From: Kiritimatiellia bacterium
Lineage (GTDB): Bacteria > Verrucomicrobiota > Kiritimatiellia > CAIQIC01 > Lenti-01
NCBI GenBank assembly: GCA_018432565.1
Contig: JAHDSS010000345.1
Location: 1 to 9,140 of the forward strand
Reading direction: 5' to 3'
Length of the DNA: 9,140 nucleotides
Positions within the stretch are counted from its first letter, which is position 1. The number at the start of each line of letters is the position of its first letter. Shown here one piece after another: positions 1-7,294 of this stretch. The position numbers and the translations under genes are program-made. Below the pieces are notes generated by a model. The model did no database searches. It was given only the letters and a program-made list of their open reading frames with translations, and was not told the DNA's origin.

Positions 1-29
1 CCAGGGTCGAATCCGTACAATCCGTAAAA

Positions 30-47
30 CCACGCCCGCCCGCGTGG
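30..47. repeat. Small inverted repeat (6-bp stem)
   Basis: CCACGC at 30-35 is the exact reverse complement of GCGTGG at 42-47, with a 6-base C/G loop. There is no T-run on either side, so it is not a clear intrinsic terminator. It could be part of a dispersed intergenic repeat or the tail structure of a gene lying left of the window. Confidence 0.35.
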
Positions 48-110
48 CAGGTCCGTAGCCGGGTTGACGTCTCACTGCTGCAGCCGGTCGCGCCGCGGCC
101 GGCGGTTGTT

Positions 111-166
111 CCCGCTGTCCTCTGCTCCCTGTTCACCGTCCTCTGTCTCCTGTCCCCTGTCTCCTG
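111..166. repeat. Degenerate 7-base tandem repeat, 8 units
   Basis: Eight consecutive heptamers run in register: CCCGCTG, TCCTCTG, CTCCCTG, TTCACCG, TCCTCTG, TCTCCTG, TCCCCTG, TCTCCTG. The consensus is about TCYYCTG; the plus strand is nearly all pyrimidine plus a closing G. The array is intergenic and its role is unknown. It may be a low-complexity spacer of the kind scattered between genes in some bacterial genomes, or a remnant of slippage. Confidence 0.6.
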
Positions 167-363
167 ATCCGCCTCTTTTCGCCGCCCTGACTTGCCGCGG
201 AAACCCGGATATGGCAGAATTCCTTGCAGTTCGAAGGGAAACGCCAGCAAAGTGGGTTCATTGCCCCACGCGATGACTTGTGGCATTTTCTCTTGCATAT
301 AAGTAAACTAACGTTCAGTATATTGCAAAACATAGCGATTGGTCAGGGTCAGGCATTCCTGCC

Positions 364-370
364 GGGAGGT
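364..370 (+). promoter_or_regulatory. Ribosome binding site that sets the TcmP start
   Basis: GGGAGGT at 364-370 is a strong Shine-Dalgarno match and lies 4 bases before a GTG at 375. An in-frame TTG at 339 would give 12 more residues but has no comparable upstream site, and that extension does not look like conserved protein. GTG 375 is therefore preferred. Confidence 0.7.
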
Positions 371-374
371 CAGA

Positions 375-1307
375 GTGAATCCGGAAATCAAAGAGACGGG
401 GCAACTCGGGATTGTGGCGGAATCTCGCCAGTCGTTTGGCGGTTCATGGACCGAGCTCAAGCTCGATCTGGTGGCGTCCTATCTGGAAGCCTATTCGACG
501 GCCCTGAAAAACAAGGGGTTCGGTAAGATATACGTGGATGCCTTTGCCGGTACCGGCTACCGGGAGATGATCGGCGAAGAAAACGAAACACCGTCTTTGC
601 TGCAAGAGGCGGAGGAAGAAGCGGCCCGCATTTTTGATGGGTCCGCCAGGATCTCGCTGCAGGTGTCCCATCCGTTCGACCGCTATGTGTTCATCGAGAA
701 GAGCCAGAAACGGATGCAGGAACTCAGGAGCATTCAAAGCAATTATCCACATTTGGCTTTGGAGTTTCTGGCCGACGACGCCAACCGCGCCATCCCGGAA
801 CTATGCCGCACCATCGATTGGCGGAAAAACCGGGCCGTGTTGTTTCTCGATCCTTACGGCATGGCCGTGGATTGGGATACCATGAAAGCCATTGCGCAGA
901 CGGAAGCCATGGATGTTTGGATTCTCTTTCCCGTAGGAATCGGGGTCAATCGATTGCTCCGGCAGCGGTTGGAAGACATACCGGTCTCGTTAAGGAAAAA
1001 GCTGGATCGGTTGTTCGGCACGGCCGATTGGCAGACCGCCTTTTATAAAGCCGATCCACAAGGCGTTCTTCCGGCTTTCGAAGATGCGGGCGTCTGCAAG
1101 GTCAGTCAGCCCATCCAGACGATCACGAAATTCTATCAGGAGCGGCTGGCTTCAATATTTCCCAAGGTGGCGACGGAACCTCGTTGCCTGTGCAACTCGA
1201 AAAACAGCCCGATGTTCATCCTGACCTTTGCCGTAGCCAGCCGATACAAGCCAGCACAGGATTTGGCTATGAAATTGGCACAGTATATCCTAAAAAGGGC
1301 AACCTGA
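375..1307 (+). CDS. tcmP: Three-Cys-motif partner protein TcmP, methyltransferase-like
   Basis: A 310-residue protein read from GTG 375. The N-terminal stretch [16 protein letters not shown] (residues 25-40) followed by YVDAFAGTG (53-61) is characteristic of the TcmP family. That family is named for sitting next to the three-Cys-motif Gp37/Gp68 protein, which is exactly what follows here. DAFAGTG resembles the SAM-binding motif I of Rossmann methyltransferases, E108 in FIEKS could be the ribose-binding acidic residue, and FLDPYG (157-162) sits where a motif IV (DPPY-like) would fall. A SAM-dependent activity on nucleic acid is a reasonable inference, but I know of no demonstrated substrate. 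The stop codon is one base before the next ATG, so the two genes are almost certainly co-transcribed and translationally coupled. Its composition is less GC-rich than the xseA end of the window, consistent with acquisition by transfer. Confidence 0.85.
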   Translation: MNPEIKETGQLGIVAESRQSFGGSWTELKLDLVASYLEAYSTALKNKGFGKIYVDAFAGTGYREMIGEENETPSLLQEAEEEAARIFDGSARISLQVSHPFDRYVFIEKSQKRMQELRSIQSNYPHLALEFLADDANRAIPELCRTIDWRKNRAVLFLDPYGMAVDWDTMKAIAQTEAMDVWILFPVGIGVNRLLRQRLEDIPVSLRKKLDRLFGTADWQTAFYKADPQGVLPAFEDAGVCKVSQPIQTITKFYQERLASIFPKVATEPRCLCNSKNSPMFILTFAVASRYKPAQDLAMKLAQYILKRAT

Positions 1308-1308
1308 T

Positions 1309-2031
1309 ATGGCTATCAATTCATCCATCGAGTGGACGGAGTCTTCGTGGAATCCGGTGACGGGGTGCACGAAGATCAGCGCGGGGTGTGCGCATTGCTA
1401 TGCCGAGCGGATGGCGAAGCGGCTCCATGCGATGGGGCAGCCGAACTATCGCAATGGCTTCGAGGTCACTTGTCATCCCGACGTGCTGGGGATGCCGCTG
1501 AAGTGGAAAAAGTCGCAGATGATTTTCGTGAACTCCATGAGCGACCTGTTCCACAAGGCGGTGCCGGTCCGGTTCATCGAGGAAATCTTCTTCACGATGA
1601 ACCAGGCCCGGTGGCACACCTTCCAGATCCTGACCAAGCGCGCGGATCGAATGGTTCAACTGGCTTCGCGGTTCAAATGGACGCCGAACGTCTGGATGGG
1701 CGTTACGGTCGAGAACGACCGGCACGTGGACCGGATCGACCGGCTGCGCGAAGTCCCGGCTGCCGTGCGGTTCCTGTCGCTGGAGCCGTTGCTAGGACCG
1801 TTGCCGGATTTGGACCTATCCCACATCGATTGGGTCATCGTCGGTGGCGAATCCGGGCCGGGAGCCCGGCCTATGGATCCCGCCTGGGTGACCGACCTGC
1901 GGGACCAATGCCTAGATGCCGGGGTGGCGTTCTTCTTTAAGCAGTGGGGCGGTGTACGCAAGAAAAAGGCCGGCCGATTGCTCGAAAAACGGACATGGGA
2001 CCAGATGCCGCGGGAGGCTGCAAGAGCATGA
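1309..2031 (+). CDS. Three-Cys-motif Gp37/Gp68 (DUF5131) family protein
   Basis: A 240-residue protein with the family signature near the N-terminus: [14 protein letters not shown] followed by Cys27 and Cys30, giving Cys20-x6-Cys27-x2-Cys30. The rest also fits the family: [10 protein letters not shown] (residues 65-74), [50 protein letters not shown] and FFFKQWGG near the C-terminus. The alternating strand and helix pattern with a three-cysteine cluster suggests a radical-SAM-like barrel that binds an iron-sulfur cluster, although the spacing is not the classical Cx3Cx2C. Homologues are common in phages and islands and pair with TcmP, the gene immediately upstream (one intervening base). Function is not established; modification of a nucleic acid or nucleotide together with TcmP is inference. 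The AAGGG about 10 bases upstream of ATG 1309 lies inside the tcmP 3' end. Length is normal and no frame break is seen. Confidence 0.85.
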   Translation: MAINSSIEWTESSWNPVTGCTKISAGCAHCYAERMAKRLHAMGQPNYRNGFEVTCHPDVLGMPLKWKKSQMIFVNSMSDLFHKAVPVRFIEEIFFTMNQARWHTFQILTKRADRMVQLASRFKWTPNVWMGVTVENDRHVDRIDRLREVPAAVRFLSLEPLLGPLPDLDLSHIDWVIVGGESGPGARPMDPAWVTDLRDQCLDAGVAFFFKQWGGVRKKKAGRLLEKRTWDQMPREAARA

Positions 2032-2091
2032 TTGTGCATGTAGCGAATGCCCCGGAAAGTTGCTCTCCCAGCCATCCAGTATACGAGCCCT

Positions 2092-2109
2092 CCTTTCTTT
2101 AGAGAAAGG
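2092..2109. terminator. Hairpin between convergent genes, possible bidirectional terminator
   Basis: CCTTTCT (2092-2098) pairs with AGAAAGG (2103-2109), a 7-bp stem with a 4-base loop. It lies where the TcmP/DUF5131 transcript and the SIR2 transcript converge and overlaps the SIR2 stop codon. Neither side has the U-run of a classical intrinsic terminator, so the call rests mainly on position. Confidence 0.3.
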
Positions 2110-3037
2110 GTAATATTGGATAGTCATGGAGCATGCGGCTGATGTCTTGTGTGGGGGACCCAACAAAAACCCGGCCTGTGCCAAAATACCTGTCGAGGTA
2201 TGATTTAATGGCTTGGATTTCTGCCGCGCCGAAGCCGCAAACCGAGGCAAACACATCTGGGCGGCGACCTGGTCTTATGTTCGGGGACAATAAGCGGACC
2301 AGATTCGTTTTGTTATAACCGAATCCAAGAAACGCAATGATTTCAGCATCCTGAATCGCCTTGTGTGCTTGATCGAACTCAGCAATGCCTTCGATAGATT
2401 CGTGAATGATGCGGATATTCCTTGCGCACCCCTGTACCCTTAAGGTGGATATTTCTTCTCCGTATCCAACAATAGTTCCCGGCTTCCCAATGATGGGAGA
2501 GAGTAGACCGTGGAGATGGATGACTGGAATTTTCTGTATAGCGGATGCGCAGTGGGCATCATCAAGATTGTAGATGCTCTTCAAAGACGTGAAAAGAAAT
2601 TGTTCAACAGACCGGTCGTAGTTGTATGTGATAACCGTTAGCTCGTTCTGTTCGAAGGTATCAACGGGGCCGTTTATGCAACGAAAAAGAGTTTTGAGCC
2701 AATTGGGGTTGTGGACTGTGTCTCTGAACAACAGGTCTGGTTTCTCCCTTGGAAGTAGAGATGCTGCAATTGCGTGTTTGCCCAGCTCGACCCATCCGGC
2801 CTCCTGATGTTCCAAAAACCGATCGATCGAGGAAAGACCCGAATGTAAAAGGCACTCTGCAAACTCTGTTAAATCATGAGAACGATAACCGCAGGAAATG
2901 AGAAGCATGCCGATATCAGAAAGTTCGGGCATTTTCAGTTCGGTGCAGATGGAATCAAACAACTCTTTTCCCGATGGAAGATCAAAAGGGCAGCTGGCCC
3001 CAGCGCCAAGTATTAAAACCGTTGGTCTGGTGATCAT
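2099..3037 (-). CDS. SIR2-like domain protein, predicted defence NADase
   Basis: A 312-residue protein read from ATG 3037. GAGAS at residues 11-15, followed by a PSG turn, is the NAD-binding glycine motif of bacterial SIR2-like proteins. SIDRFLEHQ (70-78) is a common companion motif. TYNYD (137-141) gives the Asn/Asp pair, HLHG (174-177) the catalytic-His region, and FLGFGYNKTN (236-245) the second glycine-rich loop. The catalytic core therefore looks intact. In defence systems such as Thoeris ThsA, DSR, SIR2-HerA and short-Argonaute SIR2 partners, this domain destroys NAD to stop phage spread. No effector-activating partner domain is fused here, so its trigger is unknown. A GTG at 3088 would add 17 residues before the glycine motif; ATG 3037 is preferred because the motif normally sits close to the N-terminus. 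GC is low (about 38% and 43% in two hand-counted 60-base lines), pointing to recent transfer. It is last in the minus-strand gene series. Confidence 0.8.
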   Translation of the reverse strand: MITRPTVLILGAGASCPFDLPSGKELFDSICTELKMPELSDIGMLLISCGYRSHDLTEFAECLLHSGLSSIDRFLEHQEAGWVELGKHAIAASLLPREKPDLLFRDTVHNPNWLKTLFRCINGPVDTFEQNELTVITYNYDRSVEQFLFTSLKSIYNLDDAHCASAIQKIPVIHLHGLLSPIIGKPGTIVGYGEEISTLRVQGCARNIRIIHESIEGIAEFDQAHKAIQDAEIIAFLGFGYNKTNLVRLLSPNIRPGRRPDVFASVCGFGAAEIQAIKSYLDRYFGTGRVFVGSPTQDISRMLHDYPILPFL

Positions 3038-3127
3038 TTGCAACCCACTTTGACATTTTGCATTGTGGTCATAACATGAACTGAGCACGCGTGGATTGAG
3101 GGTGTCTTTCAGCTACAGTCGAAGGGT

Positions 3128-6100
3128 TCATGAGCCCGATGCGTCGCGGTAGTTGGCGTTGAGGGCGGGTTGGAGGGCGAGAAGGGCGGCGAGGCGTCGG
3201 GCCATCTCGGTGACGTAGCGGACTTCGTCAGGCGTGAGGGGGCGGCCAAGCAGAGGTTTTTCGCGGTAGGAGAGCCATTTTTTGATGACTTGGTAGCCGC
3301 CGATGGTGAAGTTCCAAACGGCTTGGGGAACGTTGCGCCAGCAGGTGGAATCGTTCAAGTAGATGTCCAGCGCGTCGGTGCCGTGAGGGGCGGTTTTGCC
3401 GCGGCCGGGCATGGTGACGCCGCCTTTGCCGGCGTGGCCCCAGCCAGCGGTGAGGTCCAAGTCGCCGCCGGCGGGTTCGGCGGCGTTGCCGTCGGCGCGG
3501 CGGAAGACGGCGATGTCCCGGAGTTCGGGGCGGATGGTGCCGGTGGTGACGCCGTCCACGGGGGCTTCGGTGTCGAGCAGGGCCGCCAGTTGCCGGCCCA
3601 GCGCGGCGGAGGCGAGCAAAACGGATTTCTCTTGCGGCAGCGGGATGCGGGGCCAGTCTTGACCAAGGCCATCGGCGTTTTCAGATAGGTACGCGGGGGA
3701 ATAGCCAATCGCCAAGGCGTGCATCCAAATCAACTCGGCGGTCGCGACGTCTGTGTCGGGATCGGGAAGGCCAAGGCCGGCCAGATAGGAGCGGGCGAAG
3801 GGAGAAAGATTGGCGACAATGTTATCAGCCTCTTGGCCAAGACCTGGAAGTGAATTAAGGCGAAGCGGGAATACGGATGCATCCGTTGTTAAAAAGTGAT
3901 CGTCGCAGAGAACTCGCGAGTAATAAAACGGAACGCCTTCGGGGTCTTTTGAACGATTGAATCTTGATAGGAAAAAGGCATTTCCCCTCCAGCATTGCGG
4001 CCAGAGATTCGGACGAGGCTCGTTCCAAACCGGGCGAATAGAGGTGAAATAGCACCAGCGATTATCAAATGGGCGCAAGGCATACCGCACAATTTGGTCC
4101 GGCTTAAATCCTTCGTTTAGTTGAATCTTTGGCCGCGCCTTGCGTGCGTCAAATCTGGCGGCATCCTTGGCAAGTGGATGTTCTTCGTTTTGAAGGTCCT
4201 CGAAGGAGGCATCGGGGTCGAAGTAGCGTTTCATTCGAGATGCGAGATCTTCCTTGCTAACATCTATCAATGCGCCGCCGCGTTTTTCCATCAATCCGTT
4301 CACAGGGGCGGTTGAACAAAGATCCGTCAGGTTTGGCCAACTGCGATAAGCCGAAGTCACATCAGAAGGTTTAAAAGAAAAGCGGTTGTCCTTGTTTGGC
4401 GCAGTGGTTTCATATTGCGCGTTAAAATCCGGTATTGAGAGGCTGGCGACCAGTTCTTCCCGTTTCTGAGTACCCCAGAAGTGGCGGAACAGGACTTGCG
4501 CTTTGGGCTCATTAGTTTTCCGCACGAGTGTGGCAATGGCGGTGCCGAGGCGGATGCCTTCGCGGTTCCATTCGGTGGAGAAAACGGAGGGGTCGGGGTT
4601 GCCTTCGGGGGTGAGCTTGCCGGTTTCGCGGCTGTCGCCATTCATGCAATCAAACCAAAGCCGGTCGAAATGACCGGCGAGGCTTTGGCGCATGACGACA
4701 TAGGAGGGGTCGCCGAGGTAGGAGAAGTTGGAGATGAAGGAGACGACGCCGCGGCCGCCGTGTTCGGCGATGCGTTTTTCGGCGAGGCGGAAGAAGCGGA
4801 CATAGAGTTCATCGAGATTGAACTTCTTGATCTTCCATTCGGAGGCCAGGCCTTTTTTGTACGGCTCGACTAAGCCATTTTCCTCTTCGGGGCTGACGCC
4901 GGCGTAGGCGTTGTAGGGCGGGTTGCCGAGGATGACGAGGATGGGCTTGTCGCGTTTGACTTTGGCGGCGGCATCGCGTTCAGCGGCGAGTTCGGGGAAG
5001 TAGATCAGGTCCTGCTTGGCTTTTTCCTTGGGTGGTTCCCATCCGGTGAGGGAGTTGGTGAGGAAGATGCCGGGGCGTTCGGTTTTGGCGTCGTCGAGGG
5101 GTGCGCCGAGGGATTCGAGAAGGAGGCCGAGTTGGAGGTGGGAGACGACGAAGGGGGCGGGCATGATTTCGAAGCCGAAGATGCGGTGGAGGGCGGCCTG
5201 CTTGAGGTCGTGGGCGGCGAGGGCGTCGGCGCCTTTATCGGAGAAGGTTTTTTGGATGCGGCGGAGGACGGCGCAGAGGTAGGCGCCGGTGCCGCAGCAG
5301 GGATCGAGGACGACGACGTTGGGATCGGCGAGGCCGTCGGGGATGCCGAGTTCGGAGCGAAGGACGGCATCGACGCGTTCGACCTGGTAGTCGACGATTT
5401 CGGCGGGGGTGTACCAGACGCCGAGCTCCTTGCGGAGGTCGGGATCGAATTCGGCGAGGAAGGGTTCGTAGAAGTATTGGACGGCGTGGTGTTCCTCGAA
5501 GCCCTCGAAGAAGAGGCGGGCGTTGACGCGGTTGAGGGCGGCGCCGGCCCAGTCGAGGACTTCGGGGAGGTGGAGTTGTTCGAGATCGCGGGAATGGACG
5601 ATGTGGTTGAAGAGGGCGCGGATCATGGGGACGCGCAGGAGGTAGCCGGTATCTTTCCAGTCGAAGCGATCGGCGGTGGGGAGATACGCGGCGGCGGCTT
5701 CACGAACAAGCCGGGTTTTGGGTGTTTTCTCGGCGATGGCGATGCGATGGCGGGCGTGAATGACCCAGGCCGAGAAGATGCCGTAGAACAGCGTTTGGAC
5801 GAGGGTGGAGCGGAAGAAGTGTTCGCCCTTTTCTCCATCGAAATGCAAGCCGAGGGCGGTTTCGAGGGCGTTCTTGATGGCGGCGAGGGTGGCGAGGTCG
5901 CCGTTTTCGATGCGGGCCTTGGCTTCGCGGGCGTAGGAGGAAAGGAGGCGGGCAACGTCCTGCGGGGTTTTGAGGGGGGCGTTGTGGGTCAGGACGCGCT
6001 TGAGGTATTCCTCGAGAACGGGTCCGTGTTCCTTGGCCAGCTTGTGGGGGTGGGCGAGGGCGGCGCGGAAGGATTTTTCATCGGGGGCGAGTTCGCAGCG

Positions 6101-6532
6101 TTCGAGGATGACGGGATTGCCGTCGGGGTCGGCCTGGACAAGGGCGAAGGCGCGCAGGTTGGTGGCAAGAACGAGGCCGTAGCGGCGGAGATATTTGGCG
6201 ACCTGTTCGCTTTCCATCAGCGTTTGGAGGTCATGCGAAGGCGGTTTTACCTCCATGACGCCACGCGCGGGCATCAACTCCGGGGGAGGATGGAGCCGAT
6301 CCGGCGTTTTGCGGAGCTGGTCGGCGGTATAGAAGCCGCCATCGGGGATGCCCGCGCCGCGATTGGCAGGATTGATGATACAGGCCACTTTGGGCTTGAG
6401 GGTGTTCCCTATGCCGGAGAGCAGTTGGGAGAGGGCGGGGTAGAAGGAGGTTTCGGGAACTCCGGCACCGCTGGAGAGAATCAGTGAGACGGCTTGAAAA
6501 TACTCCGGCGCAAGATTCGGCTGGGTGCTCAT
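3128..6532 (-). CDS. Single-chain restriction-modification enzyme, type ISP/IIG-like
   Basis: An 1134-residue protein. Residues 1-130 look like a PD-(D/E)xK nuclease: IPD (D64), MEVK (E94, K96), then Q110xxxY114, the QxxxY variant seen in RecB-type nucleases. A helical linker follows. The adenine-specific gamma-methyltransferase comprises LGVWYTPAEIVDYQV (370-384, motif X region), DPCCGTGAYL (410-419, motif I) and GNPPY (536-540, motif IV). The C-terminal part carries features of type ISP specificity domains: RPFDNRWCYFTSIRP (820-834) and IGGYQVIKKWLSYR (1077-1090). I see no Walker A or DEAD-box helicase motifs, so unlike true type ISP enzymes (LlaBIII, LlaGI) there is no translocase; the layout is closer to type IIG. 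It should methylate N6-adenine at one site and cut DNA lacking the mark. The SIR2 gene follows 90 bases downstream and the GIY-YIG gene ends 69 bases upstream. The ribosome site before ATG 6532 is weak. Residues about 698-917 have much lower GC. Confidence 0.85.
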   Translation of the reverse strand: MSTQPNLAPEYFQAVSLILSSGAGVPETSFYPALSQLLSGIGNTLKPKVACIINPANRGAGIPDGGFYTADQLRKTPDRLHPPPELMPARGVMEVKPPSHDLQTLMESEQVAKYLRRYGLVLATNLRAFALVQADPDGNPVILERCELAPDEKSFRAALAHPHKLAKEHGPVLEEYLKRVLTHNAPLKTPQDVARLLSSYAREAKARIENGDLATLAAIKNALETALGLHFDGEKGEHFFRSTLVQTLFYGIFSAWVIHARHRIAIAEKTPKTRLVREAAAAYLPTADRFDWKDTGYLLRVPMIRALFNHIVHSRDLEQLHLPEVLDWAGAALNRVNARLFFEGFEEHHAVQYFYEPFLAEFDPDLRKELGVWYTPAEIVDYQVERVDAVLRSELGIPDGLADPNVVVLDPCCGTGAYLCAVLRRIQKTFSDKGADALAAHDLKQAALHRIFGFEIMPAPFVVSHLQLGLLLESLGAPLDDAKTERPGIFLTNSLTGWEPPKEKAKQDLIYFPELAAERDAAAKVKRDKPILVILGNPPYNAYAGVSPEEENGLVEPYKKGLASEWKIKKFNLDELYVRFFRLAEKRIAEHGGRGVVSFISNFSYLGDPSYVVMRQSLAGHFDRLWFDCMNGDSRETGKLTPEGNPDPSVFSTEWNREGIRLGTAIATLVRKTNEPKAQVLFRHFWGTQKREELVASLSIPDFNAQYETTAPNKDNRFSFKPSDVTSAYRSWPNLTDLCSTAPVNGLMEKRGGALIDVSKEDLASRMKRYFDPDASFEDLQNEEHPLAKDAARFDARKARPKIQLNEGFKPDQIVRYALRPFDNRWCYFTSIRPVWNEPRPNLWPQCWRGNAFFLSRFNRSKDPEGVPFYYSRVLCDDHFLTTDASVFPLRLNSLPGLGQEADNIVANLSPFARSYLAGLGLPDPDTDVATAELIWMHALAIGYSPAYLSENADGLGQDWPRIPLPQEKSVLLASAALGRQLAALLDTEAPVDGVTTGTIRPELRDIAVFRRADGNAAEPAGGDLDLTAGWGHAGKGGVTMPGRGKTAPHGTDALDIYLNDSTCWRNVPQAVWNFTIGGYQVIKKWLSYREKPLLGRPLTPDEVRYVTEMARRLAALLALQPALNANYRDASGS
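3781..4440 (-). other. Low-GC segment covering the presumed target-recognition region
   Basis: Within the restriction-modification gene, hand counts of 60-base lines from 3841 to 4260 give about 45-52% GC, whereas lines at 3721, 5161 and 5281 give about 65%, 65% and 73%. The frame stays open throughout. The segment encodes roughly residues 698-917, between the methyltransferase core and the conserved C-terminal end, where DNA-recognition domains of this class lie. A recombinational swap of the recognition domain is the simplest explanation. Confidence 0.6.
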
Positions 6533-6601
6533 GCTAGGTCCAAAATAGCAAGAGGCTGGCCGGAGGGCAAAGACTTTGCAGGGGGCTTGCCGAAATGTTT
6601 G

Positions 6602-7294
6602 TCAGTTTCTAAGGACGTCGAGGGGAACCCAGTCGCCTGGGGCGCGCTGAAACAGCCAGAAGCGCCAACCGTTGCAGGTGCGCCGCTTGCAGGCGGCGGC
6701 GGCAGCTTGGGAGGGGGAGTTGTAGATGTTGCCGGCATAACGAACCGTTCCATCGCGCCGAACAACAGCCCGGATGGTCTTGCCCTTGAAATGGGCTTTG
6801 ATGGGGAAGCGGGTGGTCACATATTTTGCCAGAACAGGCTCCCGACCCTTGGTTTTGACCGGCTTCGGCTTGCGCCGTTTGGGGCGGTAGGCGTCGAACA
6901 TTCCGTTTATTTCGGCTTCAAAACTCTTTTTCATGTCCTGGCGGAACTGGCGGCGTAGGTCTTGGGATTTGGCGAATTTTCCCTTCACCTTGTTCCCGGC
7001 CGGTTTTACGGTGCGGAGGATGAGGGTTTCCAATTCCCTCAGGTGATGATCCCCAATGGTGAGATAGACCGAAAACCGGTCCCAGGAAGCGCCGTGCCGG
7101 TCACGGAGATGCTGTTTCAGCCGGTTGCGGAGATTGGTGGCCAGGCCGACGTAGTACAGCTTGCCTCGGCGATACAGGACGTAGATGCCCTGTCGCCCGC
7201 GCACGTATTCGCGGATGATGCTTTGGTATTTATCCAAGGCCCCGCGGGAGATGTTTTCAAGGTGCTGGCAAACCAATTGGGGGTTCCGTTTCAT
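6602..7294 (-). CDS. GIY-YIG nuclease fused to a RAMA-like domain
   Basis: A 230-residue protein with two visible modules. Residues 35-101 form a GIY-YIG nuclease: GIY (36-38), YVG (48-50), Arg56 in LRNRLKQHL, Glu89 in ELETLIL and Asn101 after KPAG, so all expected catalytic positions are present. A very basic linker (YRPKRRKPKPVKTKGR, 136-151) follows. Residues about 158-215 match the RAMA/DUF4357-like pattern: a strand pair around RRDGTVRYAGNIY, then YNSPSQAAAAA (191-201) and NGWRFW (208-213). RAMA domains were proposed from comparative genomics as readers of modified DNA linked to restriction systems. A modification-dependent or self/non-self-sensing nuclease is therefore a reasonable inference; the RAMA assignment rests on motif resemblance only. 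The gene is first in the minus-strand series and ends 69 bases before the restriction-modification gene. No strong Shine-Dalgarno precedes ATG 7294. Alternatively, it could be a homing or repair-type GIY-YIG protein. Confidence 0.75.
   Translation of the reverse strand: MKRNPQLVCQHLENISRGALDKYQSIIREYVRGRQGIYVLYRRGKLYYVGLATNLRNRLKQHLRDRHGASWDRFSVYLTIGDHHLRELETLILRTVKPAGNKVKGKFAKSQDLRRQFRQDMKKSFEAEINGMFDAYRPKRRKPKPVKTKGREPVLAKYVTTRFPIKAHFKGKTIRAVVRRDGTVRYAGNIYNSPSQAAAAACKRRTCNGWRFWLFQRAPGDWVPLDVLRN

Larger units (their letters stand above)
1..374. other. Intergenic region left of the TcmP gene
   Basis: I see no supportable gene here; open frames are short and resemble no family I know. The left 110 bases are GC-rich and contain TCCGTA three times (12-17, 21-26, 52-57) plus a small inverted repeat. 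A 7-base degenerate tandem repeat follows at 111-166. From about 285 to 335 the sequence turns AT-rich (TTGCAT at 293, TATATT at 319), the likely place for the promoter of the downstream gene pair. The 20-base spacing between those two hexamers is too long for a convincing sigma-70 promoter, so none is called. Confidence 0.6.

Noticed and set aside
1..30. Left-edge GGTCGAATCCGT as an attachment-site copy of the tRNA-Val T-arm region (CTCGAATCTGT)
   Set aside because: Only about 9 of 12 bases match, it lacks the flanking tRNA stem, and TCGAATC is common to many tRNA-like sequences.
211..276. Small plus-strand peptide of 21 codons starting at ATG 211
   Set aside because: No ribosome site, no similarity I recognise, and it lies in the leader region of the TcmP gene.
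3038..3088. Upstream GTG start (3088) for the SIR2 gene
   Set aside because: It would place 17 unconserved residues before the N-terminal region; ATG 3037 puts GAGAS at residues 11-15, as is usual for these proteins.
3170..3688. Plus-strand open frame of 172 codons opposite the 3' end of the RM gene
   Set aside because: Gly/Ala/Val-rich antisense shadow; the minus strand here encodes the conserved IGGYQVIKKWLSYR region.
5132..6487. Long plus-strand open frame (451 codons) opposite the RM gene
   Set aside because: Its product is almost wholly Gly, Val, Glu, Asp and Ala, as expected for the antisense of a GC-rich gene; no family motifs, and the minus-strand frame has clear nuclease and methyltransferase motifs.
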